NCBI GenBank assembly: GCA_964389925.1
Contig: CAYMGE010000017.1
Location: forward strand, 1-64,000
Length of the DNA stretch: 64,000 bases
Source of the DNA: CALECP01 sp964389925
Lineage (GTDB): Bacteria; Chloroflexota; Anaerolineae; Promineifilales; Promineifilaceae
Direction of reading: 5' to 3'
The stretch's first letter is position 1. Each line of letters starts with the position of its first letter. Under the pieces are notes generated by a model. It worked only from the letters and a program-made list of their open reading frames with translations, made no database searches and was not told the DNA's origin. This document shows positions 51,428-60,096 of the stretch, in pieces. The translations under genes were made by a program, and so were the position numbers.

Positions 51428-52264
51428 ATGCACCGTTTTCTCCTTTTCATCTCGCTGCTCCTATTGATTGGATGTGGAGAGGCTTCCATGCCAATCGCGC
51501 CCAATACCCCAACAACAACCATCTTACCGCCTGTGATGACCATTGTTGTCCCCCAAGCGACTGCGGCCGAAGCCACCGCGACCGCAACCTTCATTCCAAC
51601 CGCAACATCTAGCCCATCGCCAACACAGACAAAAACACCAACCCCTCCGCCAAGTGCAACGCCCATTCCTGACGAGATTGACGAAAACAACGAGCCGCTG
51701 CTTGCCAGCGCGTGCGCCACGCTACCCATTAGCGAGTGCCGCGCCTTGCGCCTTTTGTATGACGCAACACGTGGCGATGATTGGGCTGGCAGCTATCCCG
51801 GCGATGCTATTCGCTGGTACAACAGTGCAAATCCATGTGACTGGTATGGAATTACGTGTGCGAGTGGTCGTATTGTAGCGTTAACGCTGAATGAGGTTGG
51901 GCTGAATGGTGTCTTGCCATCTGAGATTGGCAACTTAACCGCGCTGCGTGAGATTTCAATCTATAAAAACAAACTGCGTGGCAGGCTGCCCGAGTCGATT
52001 GGTGGGTTGATTGGGCTGTCTTCGGCCGATTTCTCCAACAATGAATTTTCGGGAGAACTTCCCTTATTTTTCGGCCGAATGCCCCAACTCGAAGCCCTCA
52101 ATCTCAACCATAATGCCTTTAGCGGCACACTCCCTTCTTCACTTGCGACTGCTCCCAAGCTAGGCTGGCTCGATGTCAGCCACAACTACCTTAACGGCCG
52201 AATTCCCAACGAATATGATGAGTTGGCGTATTTCAACTTCACTGGGAACAATCTTAGCGAATGA
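51428..52264 (+). CDS. Leucine-rich-repeat lipoprotein of plant-receptor type
   Basis: A 278-residue exported lipoprotein. The lipobox LLLIGC is at residues 12-17, followed by a Thr/Pro-rich linker (residues 20-80). An LRR N-cap follows, CRALRLLYDATRGDDWAG and NPCDWYGITCASGRI, like those of plant LRR receptors. Five or so repeats of LNGVLPSEIGNLTALREISIYKNKLRGRLP type follow. Such bacterial proteins probably bind glycans or proteins at the surface. Cargo unknown. Confidence 0.9.
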   Translation: MHRFLLFISLLLLIGCGEASMPIAPNTPTTTILPPVMTIVVPQATAAEATATATFIPTATSSPSPTQTKTPTPPPSATPIPDEIDENNEPLLASACATLPISECRALRLLYDATRGDDWAGSYPGDAIRWYNSANPCDWYGITCASGRIVALTLNEVGLNGVLPSEIGNLTALREISIYKNKLRGRLPESIGGLIGLSSADFSNNEFSGELPLFFGRMPQLEALNLNHNAFSGTLPSSLATAPKLGWLDVSHNYLNGRIPNEYDELAYFNFTGNNLSE

Positions 52265-52330
52265 TCGGGCATTTCGCTTTAGTTTTTGCTAATGGTTCAA
52301 TAGAAGCATTGTCACCCTCCTGTTTCTAAA

Positions 52331-52358
52331 TTGACACAGATTTTGTGAGTGTTATAAT
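52331..52358 (+). promoter_or_regulatory. Near-consensus sigma-70 promoter of the S1 leader
   Basis: TTGACA (52331-52336), a 16-base spacer and TATAAT (52353-52358): both boxes are perfect. It gives a leader of about 220 bases before the S1 start codon. Confidence 0.8.
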
Positions 52359-52364
52359 TCAAAC

Positions 52365-52538
52365 TAGACTTTAATTGTAGCCGCAGTCGGTATTATTTGT
52401 TCGGTTGAAAAGAAATAATGTTTCTTTTCTGCAAAGCGAGCTTTGATGGCAGCGTAAAAAGGTTAATTGCTAATTTTGTTGAGCTTTTCGAGAAGACTCG
52501 GCGCTTGTTGCAATTTGCTAACGCGCCGAGTCTTTTTT
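52365..52538 (+). ncRNA. Structured leader RNA of the S1-domain gene ending in a terminator
   Basis: From the predicted transcription start the RNA contains GAAAAGAAA/TTTCTTTTC and CAAAG/CTTTG hairpins and ends in a perfect 12-bp stem (52493-52504 with 52523-52534) followed by six T. It looks like a leader with attenuator, or a stand-alone small RNA whose terminator precedes the S1 gene. It fills most of the 319-base gap between the LRR and S1 genes. No class was recognised. Confidence 0.5.
52493..52538 (+). terminator. Rho-independent terminator or attenuator before the S1 gene
   Basis: Perfect 12-bp arms (AAGACTCGGCGC and complement), 18-base loop, then TTTTTT at 52533-52538. It ends 45 bases before the chosen start codon, so read-through is needed for S1 expression from the upstream promoter. 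Confidence 0.85.
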
Positions 52539-52583
52539 GTGTCTACAAAGGTCAAAATCAATGATGAGGCAACGTTTATTCCA

Positions 52584-53822
52584 ATGGTTGACGATTACAG
52601 CAATTTCGAAGAACAACTAGAAAATTTCTTAGATTTCGACACGCTCAATGAAGGCGATATGCGAACGGGAACCATCGTTTCTATTTCGTCACAGGGTGTG
52701 ATTGTGGCTCTATCCAACGTTAAGCGCGATGGCATTGTGCCGCAGTCAGACATCAATCGACTGTCGAACAAAGAAAAAGATGAGATGAAGGTAGATGATG
52801 AGGTAACCGTTCGGATTGTCAAAACAGACGATCCTGACAGCCTGATTGTCTCCATTTTCCAAGCACGTATTGCAGAGGATTGGGAACAGGTAGAAGCACT
52901 TCGCAAGTCGAAAGATGTGATTGAGGTGGAAGTCACTGGCTACAACAAAGGTGGATTAATTGCGCCTTATGGTCGTCTGCGTGGTTTCATTCCGCTCTCG
53001 CAAGTCTCTGGCTTTAGCCGCAACATGGACGGCCCTGAGCGTCAGAGCCGCATGGCGAAAATGCGCGGTGAGATGATCCCTGTCAAAGTGATTGAAGTTG
53101 ACAAAGAGCGTCGCCGTCTTGTCTTTTCACAACGTGAAGGCCAACGTGAAGCGGATGCTGCCAAGCGTGAAGAGTTCATGCGCTCAATCAATGTAGGCGA
53201 TATCCTGAAAGGACGTGTTCGCAGCATTCGTGACTTTGGTGCATTTGTTGATCTTGGTCACGCAGATGGGTTGGTACATGTCTCTGAACTAGCATGGTAT
53301 CGCGTCGATCATCCTCGTGAGATTGTTAAGGTAGGCGACGAGCTGGAAGTACAGGTGCTGCGTGTTGATCCAGCACAGGGACGCATCAGCTTAAGCCGCA
53401 AGCCGCTCATCAAAAACCCATGGGACAACATCCATGAGAGTTACCAAGAGAATACTCTAGTTGAGGGTGAAATCGTTCGCATTACCGACTATGGCGCGTT
53501 TGTCGAGCTAGAACCCGGTGTTGAAGGATTATTGCACATCACACAACTATCCCGCTCGAATGTTGAAGATGTGCGTGAAATCGTTCAAGAAGGTGAGCGT
53601 CATTTATTGCGTGTTCTCACCGTTGACGATGACCGCCAGCGTATTCGCCTAAGTTTGAAAGCTGTTTCTGCCAATGAGCAGATTGAATGGATGACTCGTC
53701 AAGGGGACGAAGAAGAAGCCGTTGTTGAAGAGGCAGCCCCAACGCATGATGAGTCAGTAAGCATTGTTGAAAGTTCCGCTGAGTTAAATGAAGAAGTTAA
53801 CGTGGCAGATAAGGGTATTTGA
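52584..53822 (+). CDS. rpsA: S1 RNA-binding-domain protein (ribosomal protein S1-like)
   Basis: A 412-residue protein with four S1 domains at about residues 25-94, 110-184, 204-273 and 291-360. The third (GRVRSIRDFGAFVDLGHADGLVHVSEL) and fourth (GEIVRITDYGAFVELEPGVEGLLHITQL) are the most canonical. It binds mRNA on the 30S subunit. An acidic tail ends the protein. The ATG at 52584 is picked because the acidic N-terminus MVDDYSNFEEQLENF begins there; a GTG at 52539 just after the terminator is an alternative. Not one CGGCCG occurs in it. It precedes infA. Confidence 0.88.
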   Translation: MVDDYSNFEEQLENFLDFDTLNEGDMRTGTIVSISSQGVIVALSNVKRDGIVPQSDINRLSNKEKDEMKVDDEVTVRIVKTDDPDSLIVSIFQARIAEDWEQVEALRKSKDVIEVEVTGYNKGGLIAPYGRLRGFIPLSQVSGFSRNMDGPERQSRMAKMRGEMIPVKVIEVDKERRRLVFSQREGQREADAAKREEFMRSINVGDILKGRVRSIRDFGAFVDLGHADGLVHVSELAWYRVDHPREIVKVGDELEVQVLRVDPAQGRISLSRKPLIKNPWDNIHESYQENTLVEGEIVRITDYGAFVELEPGVEGLLHITQLSRSNVEDVREIVQEGERHLLRVLTVDDDRQRIRLSLKAVSANEQIEWMTRQGDEEEAVVEEAAPTHDESVSIVESSAELNEEVNVADKGI

Positions 53823-53858
53823 TCAGAGTTGAATGCCTCTGAGGAAATTAAGGCTTAA

Positions 53859-54092
53859 ATGGCAAAAGAAGAAAAATTAGAGGTCGAAGGAACCGTTATA
53901 GAAGCATTACCAAACACACAGTTTATGGTGGAGCTTGAGAACGGACATAAGGTTTTGGCATATTTGTCAGGGCGGATGCGGAAACGCTATATTCGTATTT
54001 TATTGGGTGATGTCGTGCGGCTGGAAATGACACCGTATGATATGTCACGTGGTCGCATCACGTGGCGTTACCGCAAGCAGATGCAGCGTTAA
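53859..54092 (+). CDS. infA: Translation initiation factor IF-1
   Basis: A 77-residue OB-fold protein: EEKLEVEGTVIEALPNTQFMVELENGHKVLAYLSGRMRKRYIRILLGDVVRLEMTPYDMSRGRITWRYR. IF-1 binds the ribosomal A site during initiation. Position after an S1 gene, rather than among ribosomal-protein genes with rpmJ, is unusual. A strong terminator follows. Identity by length and pattern is firm. Confidence 0.95.
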   Translation: MAKEEKLEVEGTVIEALPNTQFMVELENGHKVLAYLSGRMRKRYIRILLGDVVRLEMTPYDMSRGRITWRYRKQMQR

Positions 54093-54102
54093 ACGACCTT
54101 GT

Positions 54103-54130
54103 GAAAACCAGCCAATCGTGGCTGGTTTTC
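54103..54130. terminator. Bidirectional terminator between infA and prmA
   Basis: Perfect arms GAAAACCAGCCA (54103-54114) and complement (54119-54130), loop ATCG, with T-runs on either strand. It separates the convergent S1-infA and heat-shock operons and overlaps the last prmA codon by two bases. Confidence 0.93.
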
Positions 54131-55025
54131 ATTTTGAGTGTTTGACAATCTGAGCTATCCAATCGCCCTGTACAATTTCAGCATGTAAGGTTCCCCCTGC
54201 GTGATGAATGGCCTGCTGAAGCTCGGCCGATTGCACCCCCAAAATTCCACTCAAAATTAAAATCCCATCTGGTGCAACATAGCTGAGAAGTTGCTTCTCT
54301 TTTAGCATCTTAATTAGAGTCGGTGCCAGAATGTTGGCGACCAACACGTCCCAACCACGCTGACGAACCACATCCAAGCTACCCTGCTTCACAACTATTT
54401 TCTCGCCCATCCCGTTGATCCGTGCATTTTCACGTGTCGCTACAACGGAATCAGCATCGATGTCAACCGCTAAGAGCGGTGACGCGCCTAGCATGGCTGC
54501 ACCAATAGCGAGAATGCCCGATCCACAGCCTAAATCTAGCACGCTGTCGCCGTCTTTGACATACTGGGCGATCTGGGTAAGGCAGAGTTGTGTTGTTTCG
54601 TGCGTGCCAGTGCCGAAGGCGTTGCCAGGGTCGAGCGTGATGACGAGGTCGGTAGGATCACTTTCTATCGTTTCCCAACTCGGCCGAATCCAAAACCGCC
54701 TCCCAATTTTTATTGGGTGAAAGTTCGCCCGCCACGCCGTCGCCCACTCTGTTTCATCAACTTGGTGAAATGTCGCGTCCGGCAAACCGTGTTTGCGAAG
54801 TTTATCGACAATCGTTTGCCGAAATGCTTTGTCATCGCGCTCACTATCAATCGCTAACTTCACCATCACTTCTGACAGCATCGCATCGGCTCGCACATCG
54901 TTTTGGTCGCCTAGTTGCTCCGTTGCAACCCACTCGCCTTCTAAGGCAAAAAGCTGTAGCAGATGTGCTACAGCTTCCGCCTCGCGCTCATTTTGCGCGG
55001 TTACTTTTATTTCGACCCAGCCCAT
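54129..55025 (-). CDS. prmA: Ribosomal protein L11 methyltransferase
   Basis: A 298-residue methyltransferase. The C-terminal SAM domain has DLVITLDPGNAFGTGTHETTQLCL, VLDLGCGSGILAIGAAMLGA, VDIDADSVVATRENARIN and VLVANILAPTLIKM. It trimethylates L11. It is the last gene of the heat-shock operon, overlapping dnaJ by one base, an arrangement common in Firmicutes and other bacteria. Confidence 0.95.
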   Translation of the reverse strand: MGWVEIKVTAQNEREAEAVAHLLQLFALEGEWVATEQLGDQNDVRADAMLSEVMVKLAIDSERDDKAFRQTIVDKLRKHGLPDATFHQVDETEWATAWRANFHPIKIGRRFWIRPSWETIESDPTDLVITLDPGNAFGTGTHETTQLCLTQIAQYVKDGDSVLDLGCGSGILAIGAAMLGASPLLAVDIDADSVVATRENARINGMGEKIVVKQGSLDVVRQRGWDVLVANILAPTLIKMLKEKQLLSYVAPDGILILSGILGVQSAELQQAIHHAGGTLHAEIVQGDWIAQIVKHSK

Positions 55026-56167
55026 TAGCCTAAAAACGCATCTTTCAGCGATTGCCAGAATCCCTTTTCACGGTGTGCAATGACTGGATTGCTATCCATC
55101 GTTTCTTCCAGTCTTTCAAGAAGATCCCGCTGCTCGGCCGTTAACTTCAGCGGTACGGCGATGTTTATCACAACGATTTGGTCACCACGTCCACCACCGC
55201 GCAAAAATGGCACACCCTTACCGCGCAGGCGCAGCATCTTGCCCGCTTGGGTGCCGGGTGGGATTCGCATCGTGTCCTCACCCTCAACGGTCGGGACAAT
55301 GATCTCGCTGCCAAGTGCCGCTTGTGGGAAGGTGATGTCGAGATCAAGGATAATGTCGTTGCCTTGACGCTGGAAGTGTTTGTGCGGCCGAATGTTGATG
55401 ACAACATATAAATTGCCCGCAGGCCCACCACCGCTACCCGGTGCGCCCTCACCTGTCAGGCGAATCTGGGTGTCTGTATCAACACCGGGTGGAATTTTGA
55501 CGCTCAACTGTCGCGTTTGCTGCACCATTTTGCGGCCGCTACAAGTGTGGCAAGGGTTCTCTATGATCTGCCCCGCACCCTGACAGATAGGGCAAGCTGT
55601 CAGAACAACAGAAGAGCCAAACAGCGTTTGCTGCATTTGGCGCACTTCGCCCGAACCATTACAGTGCTGACAGCGGCTCGGCTCTGTGCCGGGTTCAGCA
55701 CCTGAACCATCGCATGTTTGGCACTCTTCGGGGCGTGTGATTTCGATCTCTTTTTCGATGCCAAAGATGGCCTCTTCAAATTCAATCGTCACATCATGTC
55801 GCATATCTGCGCCACGCCGAGGCCCGCGCCTGCGCTGGCGACGTGCGCCTCCGCCAGCAAAGTTGCTAAAGATGCCCTCGAAGATGTCGTTGAGATCAAA
55901 CTCCATCCCACCGGCTCCAAAACCACCAAAGCCACCCGCACCGCCATCAAACGCCGCGTGACCATAGCGGTCGTACGCCGCTCGTTTTTGATCATCAGAA
56001 AGCACTTCATATGCCTCGCCGATCTCTTTGAACTTTTCCTCCGCACCGGGGTCTTTGTTCGCGTCGGGATGATATTTGCGTGCTAGTTTGCGAAATGCTT
56101 TTTTTATTTCGGCCGGCGTAGCCGTGCGTGAAACACCGAGGGCTTCGTAGTAGTCTTGTTTTGCCAT
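55025..56167 (-). CDS. dnaJ: DnaJ (Hsp40) co-chaperone
   Basis: A 380-residue type I DnaJ. J-domain with HPD in KKAFRKLARKYHPDANKDP; G/F-rich linker GGAGGFGGFGAGG; four zinc-finger repeats CQTCDGSG, CQHCNGSG, CPICQGAG and CHTCSGRK (the last departs slightly from CxxCxGxG); C-terminal substrate domain. It delivers clients to DnaK and stimulates its ATPase. It follows dnaK with a 72-base hairpin spacer. Confidence 0.98.
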   Translation of the reverse strand: MAKQDYYEALGVSRTATPAEIKKAFRKLARKYHPDANKDPGAEEKFKEIGEAYEVLSDDQKRAAYDRYGHAAFDGGAGGFGGFGAGGMEFDLNDIFEGIFSNFAGGGARRQRRRGPRRGADMRHDVTIEFEEAIFGIEKEIEITRPEECQTCDGSGAEPGTEPSRCQHCNGSGEVRQMQQTLFGSSVVLTACPICQGAGQIIENPCHTCSGRKMVQQTRQLSVKIPPGVDTDTQIRLTGEGAPGSGGGPAGNLYVVINIRPHKHFQRQGNDIILDLDITFPQAALGSEIIVPTVEGEDTMRIPPGTQAGKMLRLRGKGVPFLRGGGRGDQIVVINIAVPLKLTAEQRDLLERLEETMDSNPVIAHREKGFWQSLKDAFLG

Positions 56168-56185
56168 GTTAGGGTATTCGGTGTT

Positions 56186-56215
56186 CGGTACTCAGTCACT
56201 ATGGACTGAATACCG
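56186..56215. repeat. Hairpin spacer between dnaK and dnaJ
   Basis: CGGTACTCAGTC and GACTGAATACCG (11 of 12 complementary, 6-base loop) with slipped copies of GTATTCGGT/GTTCGGTA on its left. It forms in the operon mRNA between the two cistrons. Confidence 0.7.
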
Positions 56216-56239
56216 ATTACTGACGACCTTTTCAATCAT

Positions 56240-58126
56240 CTATGCTTCACTAAACTCACCATCAACAACGTCTTCACCACTGTCTGGCGCGTCATTCCCT
56301 GCGGTTGGTTGCTCACCATTTGGCTGCTGATACATCGCTGCACCTGCTTGTTGGATGACCGCTTGCAACTTTTCGACTGCGGCTTTCATCTGCTCTCCGT
56401 CACCGCCGTCCAACGTTGAGCGCACGTTGTCAATTTCGCTCTGTATTTGGGCTTTCAGACCTTCATCGACCGTCTGGCCATTATCTTGCAAGAATTTTTC
56501 TGCGCTATAGATGGAGGTGTCCGCCATGTTACGCGCTTCGACAGCCGCTTTACGGGCTTCATCGGCCGATGCGTTGCGCTCTGCCTCCTCGACCATGCGA
56601 TCAATCTCGCTATCACTCAGGCCACTCGACGGGATGATTTGCATCGCCTGCTCACGGCCTGTTGCTTTATCTTTTGCGCTGACGTTCAACATGCCGTTTG
56701 CATCAATGTCAAAAGTCACTTCAATTTGTGGGACACCACGTGGAGCAGATGGAATACCATCAAGCACAAATTTGCCGAGACTTTTGTTATCCATCGCCAT
56801 CGGCCGCTCACCCTGCACAATGTGAATTTCGACCTGCGTTTGCTGGTCAGAGGCGGTTGAGAAGACTTGGCTTTTGCGTGTCGGGATGGTTGTGTTGCGC
56901 TCAATCAACGGCGTAGAAACCGCACCGAGCGTTTCGATTCCCAATGTCAACGGGGTCACATCGAGGAGCAACACGTCCTTGACATCACCACCGAGAACAC
57001 CAGCCTGAATCGCCGCACCAATAGCCACAACTTCATCAGGGTTCACACCTTTGTGCGGCTCCCGGCCAAAGAATTTTTTGACCGCTTCCTGAATGGCGGG
57101 CATCCGTGTCATGCCGCCAACGAGAACAACCTGTGAGATTTCCCCTTTGGAGACATCTGCATCTTTTAATGCTTTACGACATGGCTCAATCGTGCGTTGA
57201 ACGAGACGCTCAACCATCTGCTCTAGTTTTGAGCGCGAGAGTGTATAGTTGAGATGCTTCGGCCCGGATGAATCGGCCGTAATAAATGGCAAATTCAGCT
57301 CCGTTTGCATCGTGGTTGAGAGTTCAATTTTGGCTTTTTCGGCCGATTCGCGCAGACGTTGCAACGCTTGGCGATCTTGCCGTAAATCAATACCATGCTC
57401 TCTTTGGAACTGATCAGCCGCCCAATCAATAATCACGCGGTCAAAGTCATCACCACCCAAAAAGGTATCACCATTGGTTGCCTTGACTTCAAAAACACCA
57501 TCGCCTACCTCAAGAATTGAGATGTCAAACGTGCCACCACCCAAATCGTAGACGGCGATAATTTCATCATCTTCTTTGCCGATTCCGTAGGCGAGTGATG
57601 CAGCAGTCGGCTCGTTGATGATACGCAACACCTCCAAACCAGCAATTTTGCCTGCGTCCTTCGTCGCCTGCCGCTGATTATCGTTGAAATAGGCTGGTAC
57701 AGTGATGACGGCTTGAGTGACGGGTTGCCCTAGATAGGCTTCCGCATCCTGCTTGATCTTCTGCAAGATCATCGCTGACATCTCCGGTGGTGAGTATTCG
57801 CGGTCATTCATCCGCACGCGCACGTCGCCATTAGGGGCTTTTTTGACGTGGTAGGGGACATACTCGATGGCGCGTTGCACTTCGGCCGAGTCAAATTTTT
57901 GACCCATAAACCGCTTCACCGAAAAAATAGTGTTCTCTGGATTAACAACTGCCTGACGCTTGGCGACCAGCCCAACAAGGCGTTCTTCATTCTTCGGGTT
58001 GACCGCCACAATCGACGGAAAGGTGCGTCCACCCATATCATTCGTAATGACGGTTGGTTCGCCGCCTTCCATCACCGCCGCTGCGGAGTTGGTTGTTCCT
58101 AAGTCAATACCGATAATTCTGCTCAT
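56240..58126 (-). CDS. dnaK: DnaK (Hsp70) chaperone
   Basis: A 628-residue Hsp70. ATPase domain with IGIDLGTTNSAAAVMEGG, VYDLGGGTFDISILEVGDGVFEV, VVLVGGMTRMPAIQ and the linker DVLLLDVTPLTLGIETLG. The C-terminal lid is helical and ends GEDVVDGEFSEA, the usual Hsp70 tail. It is third in the hrcA-grpE-dnaK-dnaJ-prmA operon, under CIRCE control. Confidence 0.99.
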   Translation of the reverse strand: MSRIIGIDLGTTNSAAAVMEGGEPTVITNDMGGRTFPSIVAVNPKNEERLVGLVAKRQAVVNPENTIFSVKRFMGQKFDSAEVQRAIEYVPYHVKKAPNGDVRVRMNDREYSPPEMSAMILQKIKQDAEAYLGQPVTQAVITVPAYFNDNQRQATKDAGKIAGLEVLRIINEPTAASLAYGIGKEDDEIIAVYDLGGGTFDISILEVGDGVFEVKATNGDTFLGGDDFDRVIIDWAADQFQREHGIDLRQDRQALQRLRESAEKAKIELSTTMQTELNLPFITADSSGPKHLNYTLSRSKLEQMVERLVQRTIEPCRKALKDADVSKGEISQVVLVGGMTRMPAIQEAVKKFFGREPHKGVNPDEVVAIGAAIQAGVLGGDVKDVLLLDVTPLTLGIETLGAVSTPLIERNTTIPTRKSQVFSTASDQQTQVEIHIVQGERPMAMDNKSLGKFVLDGIPSAPRGVPQIEVTFDIDANGMLNVSAKDKATGREQAMQIIPSSGLSDSEIDRMVEEAERNASADEARKAAVEARNMADTSIYSAEKFLQDNGQTVDEGLKAQIQSEIDNVRSTLDGGDGEQMKAAVEKLQAVIQQAGAAMYQQPNGEQPTAGNDAPDSGEDVVDGEFSEA

Positions 58127-58127
58127 A

Positions 58128-58168
58128 GTTAGTGGTTAGTGGTTAGTGGCTTCTAGTCACTAATCACT
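58128..58168. repeat. GTTAGTG tandem and hairpin between grpE and dnaK
   Basis: Three adjacent GTTAGTG units (58128-58148). The last part pairs with CACTAATCACT (58158-58168) over 11 bp with one G-T pair. The spacer lies between two heat-shock cistrons. Confidence 0.7.
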
Positions 58169-58178
58169 TCTTCTATTA

Positions 58179-58727
58179 TTATGCTGCAACGACAACAACT
58201 GACGGGCGCACAACGCGCTCACCAATTTTGTAGCCAGCCTGAAATTCTTTAATAATGGTGTCCGATTTGTGATCGGCCGATTCTTCCTGCATGATCGCGT
58301 TGTGTAGATTCGGGTCAAACGGTTGTCCAACCGCTTCAATACGCTCGATTCCAATCCCTTCCAAAATCGTGTTTAGCTTACGTGGAATTAGCTCCAAACC
58401 GCCGTACCAATCGCTCGACGCAATCTCATCTGGTACGTTTTGGAACGCCAAGTCAAAATCGTCGATAACGGGCAGTAACTTGCCCGCCATCTCAACTAGC
58501 GCATTCATGCGTGAGTCAAGCCGCTGTTTGTCAAACCGCTTACGCGCATTGGCAAATTCCGCCCGCGCCCGTTGCCAGCCTTCCAGATTCTCTTGCGCTT
58601 TCTTTTCGGCCGCTACCAACTGTTCTGCAAGCGTCGGTTCGGTCTCCTCAACTGAATCGGTCGTTGCTGCTTCTACAGCCTCTAATTGTTCTTCATTCTT
58701 AATCGTTTCGTCAGACACGTTTCGCAA
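58179..58727 (-). CDS. grpE: GrpE nucleotide-exchange factor
   Basis: A 182-residue protein: acidic N-terminus, a long coiled coil (LAEQLVAAEKKAQENLEGWQRARAEFANARKRFDKQ) and the C-terminal beta-wing with VGQPFDPNLHNAIMQEESADHKSDTIIKEFQAGYKIGERVVRPSVVVVAA. It releases ADP from DnaK. It is between hrcA and dnaK in the operon. Confidence 0.96.
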   Translation of the reverse strand: MRNVSDETIKNEEQLEAVEAATTDSVEETEPTLAEQLVAAEKKAQENLEGWQRARAEFANARKRFDKQRLDSRMNALVEMAGKLLPVIDDFDLAFQNVPDEIASSDWYGGLELIPRKLNTILEGIGIERIEAVGQPFDPNLHNAIMQEESADHKSDTIIKEFQAGYKIGERVVRPSVVVVAA

Positions 58728-58773
58728 CCTCGTGTTTCAAAAACAGTAAACAGTTGACAGTAAAATTCACTGT

Positions 58774-59793
58774 CTAATGTTTCTCTGTATAGTATTCTTG
58801 TACAAATCCACTCATGATGTCGGCGACGTAGCGGACGGCCGAGATGTTGCGACCATAGGGCATTCTCATCGACCCTACAACGGCAACTTCACCCGTCAAA
58901 TCATCACCTACCCCATAGCGGGACATAATCATTGTGCAGTGCTTTAGCTCTTCCCAACGACCTTCGCCGCCGATAATCACCTGCACCCCATTTGCATCCT
59001 CACCCAGCGCATCGCTGAGAACGTCCGTTAGCAAACTCTGCTCTTCCAAGACGCGCACCGCTTGGCGCGTGCCATCGTCATCTAAAATGTTGCCGATCCC
59101 ATCGCGGTAAATATCGCTTATGGCGCGTGCATCGGCGCGGCGCATAATGTCCGTGACTAAGCGCACGATGTCCTGCTCTAATTCATCTAGTCCGCTAGAT
59201 GTACTCTCTATCTCGTCTAAATTACGCCCCTCAAAGCGACCATTGATCGTTGAGGCAGCGACGCTCAAACGTGGTTGGGGCAAGGGGGTTGCCAATGTCA
59301 ACATCTGCTGTGACACGTTTCCGCCGTATAGCACCAAGATCATCAGCACGAGTCGATCTCGCGTTGAAATCAACTCGACGTGCTTAAAGCGGCTAAACCG
59401 CGCACGCGGAGCCGTTACAAAGCTAGCACCTTGAGATGTATGCGCCAAAACGGCCGCTGCTAGCTTCATCCACTGCTCCATTTCAATGCGTGCCTGATGA
59501 AATTGGTGTCGAATCGTCTGTCGTTCCAGTGAAGGCAGCTCAAATTCGCTGACGAGCCGTTGCACAAAGTAGCGATACCCCATCTCGGTCGGAATGCGCC
59601 CGCTAGATGTATGTGGCTGGGCAACGTATCCCGCATCGGTCAGACGCGATAGTTCATTGCGAACAGTGGCAGAGCTGACCGAAAGCCGATATTGTCTGAC
59701 CAACGTCTTGGAGCCAATTGGTGTACCGCCTTCAATATAGTTGCGAACGACCAGCCCTAAAATGTGTTTTTGTCTATCGGATAACCTGCTCAT
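58774..59793 (-). CDS. hrcA: Heat-inducible transcription repressor HrcA
   Basis: A 339-residue repressor. N-terminal winged helix: LSDRQKHILGLVVRNYIEGGTPIGSKTLVRQYRLSVSSATVRNELSRLTDAGYVAQPHTSSGRIPTEMGYRYFV. GAF-like domain follows. It binds CIRCE with help of GroEL. The ATG at 59793 is chosen since MSRLSDRQKHI is the conserved start; the upstream ATG at 59820 would add nine unmatched residues. It opens the operon. Confidence 0.96.
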   Translation of the reverse strand: MSRLSDRQKHILGLVVRNYIEGGTPIGSKTLVRQYRLSVSSATVRNELSRLTDAGYVAQPHTSSGRIPTEMGYRYFVQRLVSEFELPSLERQTIRHQFHQARIEMEQWMKLAAAVLAHTSQGASFVTAPRARFSRFKHVELISTRDRLVLMILVLYGGNVSQQMLTLATPLPQPRLSVAASTINGRFEGRNLDEIESTSSGLDELEQDIVRLVTDIMRRADARAISDIYRDGIGNILDDDGTRQAVRVLEEQSLLTDVLSDALGEDANGVQVIIGGEGRWEELKHCTMIMSRYGVGDDLTGEVAVVGSMRMPYGRNISAVRYVADIMSGFVQEYYTEKH

Positions 59794-59857
59794 GACGCTC
59801 AAAAATGCCAACAGTTGCATCTTCGCAAACTCTTGGCTTCGTTAATCTCCACTTGTG

Positions 59858-59884
59858 CTAGCACTCATGCACAAAGAGTGCTAA
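59858..59884 (-). promoter_or_regulatory. CIRCE element
   Basis: On the minus strand TTAGCACTC, 9 bases, GAGTGCTAG: a 17/18 match to the CIRCE consensus TTAGCACTC-N9-GAGTGCTAA. It lies 65 bases before the hrcA start and 15 bases beyond the -10 box, the standard location for HrcA repression. Confidence 0.97.
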
Positions 59885-59899
59885 CCACCCTCTTCGTTT

Positions 59900-59928
59900 A
59901 TGGTATCAAAGGGAATCAGTCACGTCAA
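59900..59928 (-). promoter_or_regulatory. Promoter of the hrcA operon
   Basis: On the minus strand TTGACG (59928-59923), 17-base spacer, TACCAT (59905-59900). The CIRCE dyad begins just downstream of the expected transcription start. Confidence 0.65.
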
Positions 59929-60096
59929 ATAAGAACCATGTAGGGGCAACCTCAACCATCGTAACCTTAACCGAATCTTCTTACTCCCGCCTGACATATT
60001 CGCCATCAAATCAGGCACCAGCTCATATTTGCTTTACAATATGGCACGGTTGCGAAATAATGGAGAGTGGCAAAGATGACCGGGATATGGTGAGTA
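59929..60096. other. Remainder of the gap between hrcA promoter and sulfotransferase
   Basis: It should hold the sulfotransferase promoter. A TACAAT box lies near 60034 with no good -35 partner. No hairpin, RNA gene or coding frame was found. Confidence 0.4.
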
